Assembly (NCBI RefSeq): GCF_964656455.1
Contig: NC_135724.1
Coordinates: 12,981,414-13,045,413 of the forward strand
Direction of reading: 5' to 3'
DNA: 64,000 nucleotides
From: Halichoerus grypus
Taxonomy: Eukaryota > Chordata > Mammalia > Carnivora > Phocidae
Below the pieces are notes generated by a model that was given only the letters and a program-made list of their open reading frames with translations, did not search any database and was not told the DNA's origin. Below, in pieces: positions 44,246 through 57,510 of the stretch. Within the stretch, counting starts at the first letter, position 1. Each line of letters opens with the position of its first letter. The translations under genes were made by a program, and so were the position numbers.

Positions 44246-47200
44246 AACCATCATGAATTTTACTCTCTAAAACTTGCCATGAGGTTACAAACCTCAGAAA
44301 GATTAATGTTACCTAGATAGTAGATATAGAGAAAAAAAAGTGTAGATTTTTTTTTAATGGAAGAAAATTTAAGTCTACAAAGCTTGAGAGGAACTAACAA
44401 TCACTGGTTGTACAACATGCATGCACAGACATCCACACTCACACACACATATATCCACAAACACACACCCAATTTAGATGAGGTTTTCCCTTTCTACATT
44501 TAGGTCTGGGTTTTTTATAAATAGCAAAGAGCAACAGCAAAAGAAAAATATGAAAAACAAAAATAAAAGTGGAATTCACTAGTAGTAAGAGAGGAGGATT
44601 AAGACTTTGAAGAGGGGAGTATATATTTAATATTTCATATTAAATTTCATATTAAATCATAGATATTTATTATTACTATCCCTATGGCCACCTACAATAC
44701 TTTGCAACTTTTAAGTTCTTATTGTACACCCAGCCTTTTCCCCAAAGCAATTTTGTGCTTATTTAATTTGTGATTATCTCTTTCAAGTCAGTTACATATC
44801 ATGAGTCCAATTTTACAAATGAGAAAAGTGATATTAGAAATTTAAGTAATTACTAGTGAGCGATGGAGTTAAGCTCACACCCAGAACTCAGACTCCAAAG
44901 TCTGAGCCTGTACGAATACTACACCACCTCCACTGCTTAAAAAAAAAAAAAAAGAAAAAAGTTAACAAATAAGTAGAGTCCTAATTACAGCTCAAGAATG
45001 GAAGAAAATAAATGAATCAAAGTTGAATCCCTTGACATTTATTATCAGTGTTCTTTTCAAAAGCAGTTTTGAAGAGGAAGCCCAAAGACTCACCACAAAG
45101 CCAAACCACCATCCTGACTCATTTGGTTAGAATCAAGCTCCCTCCCACCCCTTGTGTGAATCGCCATTCATTGGTGGGAGTCATGGCTGCCCTCCATAAT
45201 GGGTGTCTCCCACACATCTCTATGGTAGAGCCATGATTCTTACACACCCCTAAGCTGAATTATATTGCCAGATCTACCACCTATTAGTATTAAAAAGATG
45301 ATGTATTCACTCTCCTTGTGTAAGACAATGTGTCCTTCATATTAGTTTTCAACCTACTTTCTTCAAGCTTCTAGTATTCCCAGATTCAATGAGCAAACTA
45401 ATGTTAGCATACTGTTAGCAGTCATGACTTCACAGGAAGATATCATTAGCCAGAGAAGGAGGAGCCTAAGGAAAGTGGAGCAAGGCTTTGAGTAGATTTG
45501 GAGTAGGAGGAGGCTGTGTTAGATGGGCAGGATCCCTCCTCCTTCCTCTTCACCTGTCCAAAAAATTACAAGGATGCCTTTAAACAGCTGAGCAGCCATA
45601 CCATCAAAGCTAACTTTAGGTTAGGGAAGGAGAAAAGCTAAGAAGGAATGCAGTTCCTTAAAAAAAGAAAAAAATATTAAGTCAATAAATAGGTTTATTG
45701 GCAGATGAATTGAGAATTAAAAAGAGAGAAGAAACAGGAAGTGCAAATTAAATTGAGATTTCTCACCTGGGAAGTCTTACCGTAGAATTTGATTCCTGAA
45801 CTACAAGTCTATAGTACCTGGAAAGTATTAGCAGTGCTTTTCAAGGAGATAAACTCCCAGGTCACCATTAAGCTCACCAGCTGGGTTTAGTTTAGGAGGT
45901 ATGGTTAGGTGACTAATAAGACAAACCTAATGTCAGAAGGAAGCTTCTGGGTTTCTTCCATTTGAAAAACTCCTTCTGTTGCCTTGCTTTTCACCTCACT
46001 CTCGTACCACTGGCAGAAATGTTTGTGCTGATGAGGCAAGCTTGCCCAAGGTCTAAGCAATTATAGTTGTTGAGGCAATTAGCCTGGGTGGAGAACACAA
46101 ATTTTGTATGTTCGAGCTCCAAAGTATTGGGATTATTTTAACTTCACCATCTCTACAGTGAAAAATCTGGGTGCCAACCCTGATGTTGAGAAGACCAATT
46201 CCCAAGAATTATATCATCTCTTGTTGGATCTAGGCTCACGATTACATGTGATCTATCAGCAGGAACAATGTTGAAAGTTTCACACAAATACTATCTTTCC
46301 TTTACACAAGAATTAATCAGTGCAGGCAAAACAATTCTAACTTAGAGAAAAACATCATCGTCTTCCAAATGCCAGGTGTACAATAGTTGAAGGGTCTGAA
46401 TCTAGTGAAGAGTTTCTGGTCCTCGTCACACTACAAGGATATTCATAGTGGCAACAAGATATTTGTTTTTAGTCATCTGACAAACATTTGCTCAGCACCT
46501 GCCATCCGTCAGGCATTACAATATCAAATGCTTCCCTGATAATCCCCACGGCACAGCAAGTCCTCAAATTCCTGCACCCTACACAATTCATGGTGTCAGA
46601 ACTGACGCAGTGGTCTCTACTCTCTTTTTCTCTGGTTCTCCCTGTATCTTTTTCCCAGCATGAAATTCTAAATTAAGCCATACACAAATTATATTCTCAT
46701 CTTTCATGACGCCCTGTTAGTTTGGGGCAGGTTGCTCTCATATCTTCTTCAAGACTCACTTATCTTTAAAATGAGGTTAATAACACCTGCCTGTTGGGGA
46801 GATGAGAGAAATAATTAGCCCTGAAATGCTTTGAAGATGAAAAGGGCCACATTACTCTTGGTGCTCACTGTCTGACAAAAGATGCCGAATTTTCCATTTG
46901 CATTGGCATGTTCTTCAGGAAAACCAAAGATGAGACTGTCATAAAGAGTTTGTATGGGTAATTCTTGGCAAATAAGCAAACACCATCTATAGTTACATTC
47001 TTCCACTGTCTTAAGGAATACAATCTCCTAACCAATTTACTGTTTTGAGAATGGATGCAAAAGGGAAAGAACCCAACATTTATTTTGCCTTTTCTATGCA
47101 AATCTCAGATAACCAGGCAGTTGATAAAGAGTTTTTGTTTTACAGATGTATTCCAGCTAATGAATAAAGAAGTTATAGGATTAGAGCACCATTTTACAAC

Positions 47201-47291
47201 CACAAGTGAACTAGTACATGTAGGCCATGATCATCAATGGTTGATACCATCACAAAAGAAGACACAATTGGACATTGTGTACTTCTTTCTT

Positions 47292-47380
47292 TTTTAAAGA
47301 TTTTATTTATTCATTTGAGAGAGAGAGAGCACAAGTTGGGGGAGGGAAGAGGGAGCAGGGCAAGCAGACTCCCTGCTGAC
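47292..47380 (-). mobile_element. 5'-truncated carnivore SINE
   Basis: TTTTTTAAAGATTTTATTTATT begins the reverse-complement tail and the element stops inside the body at CTCCCTGCTGAC, so the tRNA-like head is missing. It directly abuts older repeat sequence at 47381. Confidence 0.85.
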
Positions 47381-47447
47381 ATTATTGAAACATTGGGACA
47401 ACTGGAAAAATTTGGATGGGATCTGTGCATTATATAACAGTATTATG

Positions 47448-47468
47448 TGGATAAAGAAGATATGGTGT

Positions 47469-47509
<41 letters not shown>

Positions 47510-47931
47510 GGAATATTACTCAGCCATCAAAAAGAACGAAATCTTATCATTTGCAACAACGTGGATGGAGCCAGGGTGTATTATGTTAACTGAAATAAAT
47601 CAGTCAGAGAAAGACAAAAACTATATGATTTCACTCACATGTGAAATTTAAGTAAGAAAACAGAGGAACATATGGGAAGGAAACAAAAAAAAAAGAGAGA
47701 GAAAGAGAGGGAAGCAAACCATAAAAGACTCTAAACAATAGAGAAACTGAGGGTTGATGGAGGGAGATGAGTGGGGAATGGGCTAAACAGGTGGTGGGTA
47801 TTAAGGAGGGTGCCTGTTATGATAATCACTGGGTGCTTTATGTAAGTAATGAATCACTAAATTCTACTCCTGAAACTAGTATCATATTATATGTTAACTA
47901 ACTAGAATTTAAATAAAATTGGGGGGGGAAG
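47448..47931 (+). mobile_element. 5'-truncated L1 with CA microsatellite, nested in an older repeat
   Basis: It carries GGATAAAGAAGATATGGTGTG, then a (CA)n tract at 47468-47508, ATGGAATATTACTCAGCCAT and the L1 3'UTR. The duplication ATAACAGTATTATG occurs at 47434-47447 and 47932-47945. Sequence on the two sides (47381-47447 and 47932-48150) reads as one older repeat when this element is removed. Confidence 0.85.
47468..47508. repeat. (CA)n microsatellite in an L1
   Basis: An uninterrupted run of about 20 CA units replaces the usual TATACACA stretch of the L1 3' end. Confidence 0.95.
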
Positions 47932-49377
47932 ATAACAGTATTATGCCAATGGTTATTCCCTAATTATGATACTTGTACTATGATATGGAAGAAAATGTCC
48001 TTATTTTGAGGAAACACACGTTGAAATATTTAGAGGTAATAGGGCTACATGTCTGCAATTATTCTCAAGTGGTAGAGGCAGAGAGGGAATAATAAAGCAA
48101 TCAGGTAAAATAATAATATTTGGAGAACTTAAGTGAAGAATATAAGGGAATTCCTTGTATTATTATTATAAATTTTCCATAAGTCTGAAAAGTTTAAAAA
48201 AATCAATCTGAGCAACCTTAGAGTAAGTGGAATTTTATAACTAAAACTTGTGACTTTATTTCACTTTATACAGTAATACAAATGAATTGGGAACATCAAA
48301 TCAAATGTTTTGAACCTGAGATAGAATATTCAAATAAGCAGAACCCCAGAGCAAAGAATTAGGGAGTCCCACCTAAGCAGGAAGAAACCAGGGTGGTCCA
48401 CTGGTCAGGGTCTGAAGAACCAAAATAAAAACAAGAGTAGGGTGTGGCAAACTCAAGGGGCAGTCATTTCCACCCAAAGTCTAGTTCTGAGGAAATCAAG
48501 CTCCCTTCTCCAACTTCCCATCCTCCATCCCTGTTCTCCTTACCCCATAGAAGCATCAGGACAAAGTTCTGGAACCTGGCTGGAATGGACGAGAGTAACC
48601 AAAGCAATGTAATTTGGGGTAGGTCAAAAGTACCCACTCTTTATAGAATGTTTCTGTGTTTCATTTCATTTTCTTATATTTTCAGATGTATTTCAATTAA
48701 CACACATAGCTTTTATAATTAAGACTCCACAGCACTACTGACAAGAACAGAAACCAATACTTTTGCTTTTCAAGAAGATATTCTAGATAAAAACTTACAT
48801 ATACTAATCATGACGTTGATCAAAATAATACCTAGATGTGTTATAAAAATTTAAAAATTATGTAAAACCAGAACACAAACTTATAGGAATCCTTTATCCA
48901 TATGAAAATGAGTTTTCTCAGAATTCTTTGAGAAAAATACAAATTATTATATATTGGGTTGAACACATAAGAGAAACAAAATCTAGGTCTCATCTTTTAT
49001 AATGCTATAATTAGAATGTTGAACAGTTATGAAAGAGCTATGGATATCATAGATCAATGGAATTGTAAGCATTGTGTAAGGAAAGGAGTAGGGAGCCACT
49101 GTGATTACTCATGGATTCTCGGTATCTCTTTTGATCTAGAACATGTTTGTTAATACCTAAAATCCCATTTGCATAAGCTGTGGTTTTTTCACCTGAGGTG
49201 TGTGGTGCTTTTGGATAAACTTACCTATAGCCAAAATATATAGCAATTCATAGTATTAGAAAAACATTCAAGTGTGAAAGAAAATTCTAGAATGATGAAG
49301 AAAAAAATATATAAGAAATATATATATATTAGAACTTTTTGTCAAACAAAGAAGCACTTGAGTTATCCAGTTGCTAT

Positions 49378-50459
49378 GGGCTGAATATTATGCTCCTCCC
49401 CCCAAATTCATATGTTGAAACCTAAGGCCCAATATGATGGTATTAGGAGGTGCAGCCTTTGGGAGGTGCTTATGTCATGAGTGTGGAGATTAGTATTCTT
49501 ATGAGATTAGTATTCTTATAAATGGGTTTAGTATTTATAAATGGGATTAGTATTCTTATAAAAAAAAAAAAAACGCACAGCGCTCCCTAGCCCCCTGACC
49601 GTGGGAGGACACAGTGAAATAACAGCTGTCTGTGAACCAGAAAGCGGGCCCTCTCATCAGACACTGAATTTGCAGGCACCTTGACCTTGGACTTCTAGCC
49701 TTTAGAACCGTGAGAAGGACGTTTCTATTGTTTATAAGCCTTAAAGTCTGATGGAATTCCCCTTGCCAGGTTTTGGACTTGCTTGAGACCCATCACCCTT
49801 TCTTGTTTCCCGTTTCTCCCTTCTAGAATGGGAATATCTATCCTATGCCTGTCCCACCATTATATATAATTTGTCTTGTTTCACAGATACACAGCTGAGA
49901 GGAGTTTTGCCTCAGGATGAGTCATACCTCAAATCTCACCCATATCTGATTTAGATGATACTTAGATGAAACTTTAGGCATTATACTTTAGAGTTGATGC
50001 TAGAATGAGTTAAGATTCTTGGAGCTATGGATGGAATGAATGCATTTGGTACACAAAAACATGAATTTGAGGGAGCCAGGGGAATAATGTTATAGACTAA
50101 ATGTTTGTGATGCCCCAAAATTCATATGTTGAAGCCCTAACCCTGAATATGATGGTATTTGGAGATGGGAGGAAATTAGGGTTAGATTGGTTCATGCAGA
50201 TGGGTTCCTTACAAGGACATTAGTGGCCTTATAAGGGGAGGAAGAAACAGAGATCGATCTTTCTCTCTCTCCATCATATGAGGACACAGCAAGAAGGTGT
50301 CTGTCTGCAAGCCAGAAAGAGCACTCTCATCAGACACCGAATCAACCAGCACCTTGATCTTGGACTTCTCAGACTCTACAACTGTGAAATATACATTTCT
50401 GTTGTTTATATCACTCATTCTAGGGTATTTTGTTATGGCAGCCCAAGCTGACGAATGCA
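49378..50459 (+). mobile_element. Collapsed MaLR element: LTR, short internal segment, LTR
   Basis: The first LTR is about 49378-49740 (TGCTATGGGCTGAATATT... CATATGTTGAAACC... GTTTATAAGCC). The second is about 50087-50459 (CATATGTTGAAGCCCTAACC... TTATGGCAGCCCAAGCTGAC). Between them, 49745-50086 matches the 3' end of a MST/THE1-type internal region (TTTTGGACTTGCTTGAGACC, TTGATGCTAGAATGAGTTAAG). Most internal sequence is deleted and no coding capacity remains. Confidence 0.8.
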
Positions 50460-50464
50460 GGTGC

Positions 50465-51960
50465 TAAGACAATTAAATGGGGGAAAGAATAGTCCTTTCA
50501 AATAATGGTGCTGGGAGAGCTGGAAATCCACATGCAAAAGAATAAAGTTGGGCCCCTACCTCATACCATATACAAAAGTTAACTCAAGATGGCTCATTGA
50601 CCTAAATATTAGGTCAAATGCTATAAAACTTTTAGAAGAAATCATAGGAGGAAATCTTTGTGACCTTGGGATTAAGCAGTGGTTTCTTAGATATAACATC
50701 AAAGGCACAAGTAACAAAAGAAAAAAATAGATAAATTGGACTTCATCACAATTAAAACTTCTGTGCTACAAAGGACACCACCAAGAAAATGAAAAGACAA
50801 AAAAAAAAAAATTACTCCACAGAATGGGAGTAAACATTTGCAAATCAGGTAAGGGATTTGAATCCAGAATATATAAAGAATTCCCATCTCTCAATAAAAA
50901 GGCAAACAGCCAAAATTTTTAAAAGTGGGCTAAGGATTTGAATAGATATTTCTCCAAAAAAAGTTATACTATTGGTCAATAAGTACAGGAAAAGATGCTC
51001 AATCTCATTAATGATTTGGAAAATGCAAATAAAATTCAAGAGACTACTTCACACCCGCTACAATAACTATAATTAAAAAGACAGAAAATAAATATTAAAA
51101 TTAAAGATGTAGAGAAATTGGAACACTCAGACATTTCTGGTTAGAATGTAAATGGTATAGCTGCTTTGGAAAGCAATCTGGCACATGATCCAGCAATGTC
51201 ACCCTTTGGTATATACCCCCCCGAAATGAAAACATATGTGCACAAAAACTTGAACATAAATGTCCACAGCAGCATTATTCATAACCAAAATAAAAACCCA
51301 AATATACACCAGCTAATGAGTGCATGAATAAAATATGGTCTAGTCATACAATGGAATATCATTCAGCCATAAAAAAGGAAGTATTGATTCATGCTACCGC
51401 ATGGGCAAAGCTTGAAAACATGATGCTAAGTGAAATAAGTCAATCACAAAGGACCATATATTGTATGATTTTGTCCAGATGAAATGCCTAGAATAAGCAC
51501 ATCTATAGAAGCAGAAAGTAGAGGGGATGCCTGGGTGGCTCAGTTGGTTGAATGTCTGACTCGTGATTTCAGCTCAGGTCATGATCTCAGGGTCGTGGGA
51601 TGCAGCCCCATATCAGGCTCTGCGCTGAGCAGGGAGTCTGCTTGAGATTCCCTCCCTCTGCTCCTCCCCTGCTCTCTCACTCTCTCTAAAATAAATAAAT
51701 AAATCTTTAAGAAGAGGAAGCAGCAGTGGCAGCAGAAAGTAGATTAGTGGTTGGCTAGGACTAGGAGAGTGGAAGTTGGAGTGAACTGGGGAGTAACCAT
51801 GAATGGGTGCCGGGTGTTTTTAGGGCTAATAAAAATGTCTAAAATCAGGTAGTGGTGATGGGTGCACAACTCTGTGAATATGCTAATAAAAAAAAAAACA
51901 TTGTGCACTTTAAGAGAGTGAATTTTAATGTGAATTATCTCAGTAAAGCAGTTATTTAAA
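50465..51960 (+). mobile_element. Old L1 ORF2 3' segment, interrupted by a SINE
   Basis: It shows the L1 ORF2 phrases CAAATAATGGTGCTGGGA, CTTTTAGAAGAAATCATAGG, GATCCAGCAATGTCACC and CAATGGAATATCATTCAGCC in the right order, with many stops and frameshifts. A 62-codon stretch around 50548-50730 stays open. A SINE is inserted at 51523-51731. Confidence 0.85.
51523..51731 (+). mobile_element. Carnivore SINE inside an L1 remnant
   Basis: A full-length SINE with the head ATGCCTGGGTGGCTCAGT and an AAATAAATAAATAAATC tail. The duplication GCAGAAAGTAGA is present at 51511-51522 and 51732-51743. It splits the L1 remnant at 50465-51960. Confidence 0.95.
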
Positions 51961-52239
51961 AAAGAATTCCATAAAGTCAGAGTAACCCATAAAGGCTAGT
52001 AGCGAACCAGCTACCCCTTGAAAGAATCAGGGGCTGTTTTAGAGGCTCTGGAAAGATAAGAAACCAGGCAAGATGAACCAGAGATTGTCAGTGGAAGACA
52101 GAGTGGGCAGAGGGAGCGCGTGGGGGGCAGCCCTCCAGCCCTTGCTTTGAAGGTGTCCCCGCGGACCACCTAGAGGAGGAACGAGAAAGCCACACTGCTC
52201 ACAGACATGCGGGTAAGTGGCTTGTTTTACATCATACAG

Positions 52240-52311
52240 GAGCAACACTTCTTAGTAGCATTCCAGAGCACTACTGAGCAACACTTCTAAATATCATTCC
52301 AGAGCACTACT
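52240..52311. repeat. 36-base tandem duplication
   Basis: Two adjacent copies of a unit beginning GAGCAACACTTCT and ending CATTCCAGAGCACTACT start at 52240 and 52276. They differ at a few central bases. Confidence 0.85.
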
Positions 52312-53639
52312 GACAAACCTACAACCTGGAATATTAGACCCTCTTTCAAACGCAAAGACTGCCTTCAAAATCAAAGTTCTTGTGTTGCGATCCTCTCAGA
52401 AAAATGCAATCCTTATGTGAATGCCCAAAATACACAACATTCCTATATTTAATTAAAAGGAGCACTATGGAGAGAGCCCCTCTCTTAAATCAGGAGTTAA
52501 TGGGGCAATGGGTGGGGCAGTTAATGGCGGTGTCCAAACAGCCCCAGGCCACTGGAAGCTCTCCGTGAGTAAGTATGAATCTGCCCAAAGTCGAGGCCAA
52601 GCCCCATTCGTCTGGCAGCCAATGATGTCACAGGCCAGGAGGAAGCCAGATGACTGCTGGGGTCACACCTCTCCATAGAAGTTGTGCCAAGTCAGGTGTG
52701 AAACACCACAAATGAGGACATGAGTGATTGAGTATTTTCTTTTCCTTTATTATACATGAATTCATGTCCACTGAGACTCAAAACAATTATTAAATGGGGA
52801 GAAACAAGAGGTAATTGTTCTGGGCAGCCCTTGCTTCGTAGGAGCTGACTGACTCATCCGGAGGGGATCTCTGGCCACAGGGAGTGCAAGTCACTGGTAT
52901 GTGGTGGGGGGGTGGGGAGACTAGACCTCACCCTCCTTTCCAACACTCCTGATAAATCAGCAACACTGTCTTTATCGGTTAACAAACTTGTGTCCAACTG
53001 GTTGGTTGATCGTTCATCACAGTACATGCATGAGACCTACCTAGGTTATAAAACAATGTTTAAAAATAGGTTTTAAGGGGGGCAATTTTCCATTAAGACA
53101 TTTTGATCATCGGTTCATTTGAATTTCAAAACTGAATCAAATTCTTTTTCATTCTTCCATAGCATCTCTTGGTGGAAGAAGGCAGCAAAAGTTATTAGAA
53201 GAGATCTTTGGCCCCAGAATCCAATGCTGGTTTCAATACTCATAAGATACACACCTTCAGATTAATTATACAACTTTTCTGAGCCTCAGATTTTTTTTGT
53301 CTATAAAATGGGGATAATTACACCAAACTCATAGAGTGTTGTGAGATTTAAATAAATGCATTAAATTGTAAGTAAGCACCATTTTTTCCACATATGCAAT
53401 CTAATGCCAACTTCACCCTAGGATTCTGTTGTCTAGCTAGGATCCTCCTTGCCCAACCTACATGTTGTAATTAACCAGAGGGCAATTAACAAAGACAGGT
53501 CTCAAGCCCCGCCCCCAGAACCCCTGTGTAATTGACCTAGGGGGAGGGAGCGGGGCCCAGGCATCAATACCCCCAAAAAGCTCCTAAGCCATTCTAAATA
53601 GCAGCCAGGGTTGAGAATCACTGGATAGGAAGGAAGGAG

Positions 53640-53780
53640 TGTTCTCAAACTGTGATCCAACAGAATCACCAGGTTTGGTTGTAAAATGAGGATTCCACCC
53701 TATACATACTGAGTCAGAATTTCTGGGAAGAGGCCCCAAATCTCCATTTTTAACAGCTTCTCCAGCTAATTAGAATGTAC
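53640..53780. mobile_element. hAT-Charlie-like short element, second copy
   Basis: GTTCTCAAACTGTGATCCAA, CAGAATCACCAGGTTTGG and CTGAGTCAGAATTTCTGGGA show the same family pattern as the 2140-2310 copy. Confidence 0.65.
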
Positions 53781-53919
53781 TAAAATTCAAGACTAGGAAG
53801 GAGGTGTGGGGGGCAGGAGGTTGGTGTGGCCAATGTTTCCTAAATCTGGTTGAAAAGACATTTCTCTGAGCCCTACCCCCAGAAAAGATTGTCTTGTTTT
53901 TATATCTCTTCATGTGTTT

Positions 53920-54102
53920 CTTTTTTTTTTTTTTTAAGATTTTATTTTATTTATTTGTCAGAGAGAGAGACAGAACTCAAGCAGGGGGAGAGGCAGGCAG
54001 AGCGCCAAGCAAGGAGCCCAGTGTGGGACTCGATCCCAGGACCCTGGGATCATGACCTGAGCCGAAGGCAGCGGCTTAACCGACTGAGCCACCCAGGTGT
54101 CC
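53920..54102 (-). mobile_element. Carnivore SINE, 14-base duplication
   Basis: The reverse-complement SINE starts with a T run and AAGATTTTATTTT and ends ...CTGAGCCACCCAGGTGTCC. Flanks CTCTTCATGTGTTT at 53906-53919 and 54103-54116 are identical. Confidence 0.95.
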
Positions 54103-54455
54103 CTCTTCATGTGTTTTTGAGGTTTGGGAATCACTCATCTAGATTTCCACCACTTCTATCACTCAGATACAAAGGACCAACTCTATGATACATGATCCAG
54201 AATCTGTATTTAGGATGAGGATACTCTTAAACCAATTTAACTCTCAATTTTAACATGAAAGAAGATGGTGGGAGACCCAGCCGCCTATTCATTTGGGAAG
54301 GAATGTAAGTTCATCTGTTGGGATTCCCCACGTTCCCTCTCCTTTTTGAACTTCTTCCACCTCTCCAGCTTCAAGAAGAGAAAAGGCAAAACCATAATAT
54401 ATTTATTCAAGAAGAACAGATTCACCAATATATCCATTAGAACTAAATATTCGTG

Positions 54456-54540
54456 GATATATACATATATACACATATATACATACACGAATATATATGC
54501 ACACACATAAAAATGCACACATATACACACACATATATTC
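54456..54540. repeat. Compound AT/AC-rich low-complexity tract
   Basis: An irregular mix of ATATAC, ACACAC and ATGCACAC units. Short open frames across it are artefacts of the repeat. Confidence 0.9.
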
Positions 54541-55294
54541 ACTGAATTTATTTGAGACTATTCCTTCAGTGAATGGATCCTTCAATGATTGAGTTGACTT
54601 GACTTTTAGCAAGTCGATCTAGAGCCCCTATTCTGGTCAAGGGGAATGCCCTGTTCCCTGAATAAACATTTGTTTTCCTGCTTTGTGCCATTTCCATCAG
54701 TGCATCTGGAACATTCCGTTTCTCCTCCCTCCACTGGTGAGCATGTACTCACCTTTAATGTCTAGCTCAAATGAGAAGTCTTCTTCCCACAACTATCGTC
54801 CCAATGGCCTTCTTCCCTTCCGTCTCCCCGCCAGAAACAAAAGTTATTTCTCCCTCGGGTACAACTGAAGCAGGTGTTCAGCCTAGGATGACACAAAAGC
54901 AATTGTTCTCAGGATGGTCAACAATCTCTGTGTTATCTCCAGGAGATGCTGGCTCCATCCTATCAGTTACCCTCTGGGGTAAACTAGACATTTACAAGCT
55001 GTGCTTTGAGTTAACGAAATACTGTCTGCCATATCTCCCAAAATACTGAGAGTGGACCTAAGGAATTGCTAGAACCACAGAGCCAAGAGCCAGAAAGATT
55101 TCAAACAATGATCCATGGAATTCATAGATCATTAGGTAATTTTGATCGCTCACATCGTTATAAGAATGAAAACAGCGTGCAGATTTTAACCAGGAACTGT
55201 GATGTAACTATATTGGGAAGATGTGAGGAGGAAAAAGAGGTGAAGGTGTAAGAGATATAAAATTCTCATCCACCATCAAAGGAAGTCATTAGGT

Positions 55295-55545
55295 CTTGTG
55301 GGTTGAATTGTGCCCCCCAAAAGATATTCTGAAATCCTAACCCCCAATAACTAAATGTGCCCTTATTAGGAAATCGGGTCTTTGCAGATGTGATCGGGTT
55401 AAGATGGGTCCTAAGCCAGTAGGACTGGTGTCCTTATAAGACAAGGGAAATTTGGACACAAAAATGCACATGCAGGGAAGAAGACAGAAAGACCTACTTG
55501 GACAAGGGCTTTGTGATGACGGAGGCAAAGGTATTGAGCATAGTT
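55295..55545 (+). mobile_element. MaLR (MLT1-like) LTR, 5' portion
   Basis: GTTGAATTGTGCCCCCCAAA, CGGGTCTTTGCAGATGTGAT and GACTGGTGTCCTTATAAGAC follow the MLT1-type consensus. The 3' half is missing. Confidence 0.8.
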
Positions 55546-56519
55546 GCTTCTGGGTAGTAAAGACTTCCTTTGGTGAGCATGCTGAAACACTGACTTTTTA
55601 AACTATGCGTACCTATGATTTCGATAAAAATGAAAATTAAAGTTCAAAAGTAAGCAATAAGATCCGCCGTGACATAGCAGAGGTCACAGCTACGATACCT
55701 ATAAAACAGATGAAAAACCCTGTGAGGCTTGGGGGCCAGCTGCAATTTCAAAGTGCAATCAGACAGAGCCGGCATTTCAGACAATCCAGATGAAAGCCGT
55801 CGTGGGCTCTAGAAAAGTCTGACTCAGGAAGTGGCTCTGGCGGTAAACAAGACATTGATGCAAAGATACACAAAAGAATTTGAATAAAATTCCTTCAGAA
55901 ATGTGAACGTGAAGAAATGTGATATTTCAAAATGAATGTATTGTTTTGTATAACGTGATTTTAAGTATGTGTATCAGTAATTGAATTAACTGAATATAGA
56001 TAGAAAGGAAAAAAGAAATGGACTGGACCAGTCACTGCCTTCACAAAGACAAAATCCTATTTTCGTTCTTTTACAGTTGAGGGAACTGAGAGTCAAAGAA
56101 ATTAAAAACCGCCTCAATTGGCTCAGGCAGGCAGTGGGCAAGGAAGCCTAGAATCTGACCTTGCTGCTTGCTAGTATTTTCAATTTCCCATTCGCATAGC
56201 ACCTTTCAAGTGGGGACAAGAAAGCACCTATAAGCCCTATTACGCCTCATAACTCTTTGAGGCAAGAGAGAAACAAATTTTAGTCTGTATGTTAAGTCAA
56301 TGAAAGAACAGAAAACACAATGAGATCGTTACTACTAATGAGAATGAAGCCTTCATGTATATGTGCCTCTGTTGTCAGAAGGCCAGGCTATTAATCCACA
56401 ATCCTGCTTCTTCATGAAGAAAGCAGGTAGCAAGCAGCCTCCCTGTTTTACAGATGGGTATACTGAGGCCAAGAGATGCTACCCATAAATCTGATAACCT
56501 AATGAAACAGACCGATTCC

Positions 56520-57510
56520 TTGAAAGACATAATCTGCCAAAACTCACACAAGAAGAAATAGACTGAGTCAGTTGATATCTAATAAAGAGATTGAATCAAT
56601 AATGAATAACCTTCCAAAACAGAATGCACCAAATGGGTTCACTGATTAATTCTACCAAATATTTAAGGAAAAAATTATACCAATTTTCTTTAATCTCTTC
56701 TAGAAGATAAAAGCAGAAGGAATACTTTCTGACTAGTTCTATGAGGCCATCATTACCTTAATACCCAAATCAGACAAAGACATTACAAGAAAACTACAGA
56801 GCCTTTTCTGACAAAACTGAACATACTCTTGCTGTATAATCCAGCAATCACACTGCTTGATATTTATCCAAAGGAGCTGAAAACATATGTTCACACAAAA
56901 ACCCGCACATGGATGTTTATAGCAGCTTTACTCATATTTGCCCAAACTTGGAAGCAACCAAGATGTCTTTGGTAGGTGAATGGATAAATAAATTGTGATC
57001 CATCCTGGTCATGGAATACTATCCAGCACTAAAAAGAAAGCTATCCAGCCATGAGAAGACATGGGAGACACGTAAGTGCAGATTACTGAGTGAAGAAAGC
57101 CAATCCGAAAAGGCCACATACCATGATTCCAACCATATGGAATTCTGGAAAAAGCAAAATTGTGGGGAGAGTAAGAAGACCAACAGTTGCCAGAGGGTGG
57201 GGGAGAGGAGGGATGAAGAAGCAAAGCACAGAAGATACTTAGGTCAGTGAAAATACTCCGTATGATACCATAATGATTGATACACATCATTGTACATTTA
57301 TCCAAACCCATAGAATGGACAACCACAGACTCTGGACTTAGGGTGATTAGGACGTGTCCCTGTAGATTTGCCAGTCAGAACAAAGGTACCACTCCGGTGA
57401 GGGATGTTGACAACGGAGGAGGCTGAGCATGTGTGGGGACAAGGGGTATGTGGGAAATCTCTGCACCTTCCTCTCATCATTGCTATGAAACTAACACCGC
57501 TCTAAAAAAA
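56520..57510 (+). mobile_element. Old L1 ORF2/3'UTR remnant
   Basis: AATTATACCAATTTTCTT, CAGACAAAGACATTACAAG and ATCCAGCAATCACACTGC are followed by GAATACTATCCAGCAC, and the 3'UTR motif GTACCACTCCGGTGAGGGAT ends at CTAAAAAAAATACC. It is frameshifted throughout, with an internal jump near 56810. Confidence 0.8.

Noticed and set aside
47385..47651. 88-codon open frame with a His-Thr repeat
   Set aside because: The His-Thr run is a translated CA microsatellite inside L1 sequence.
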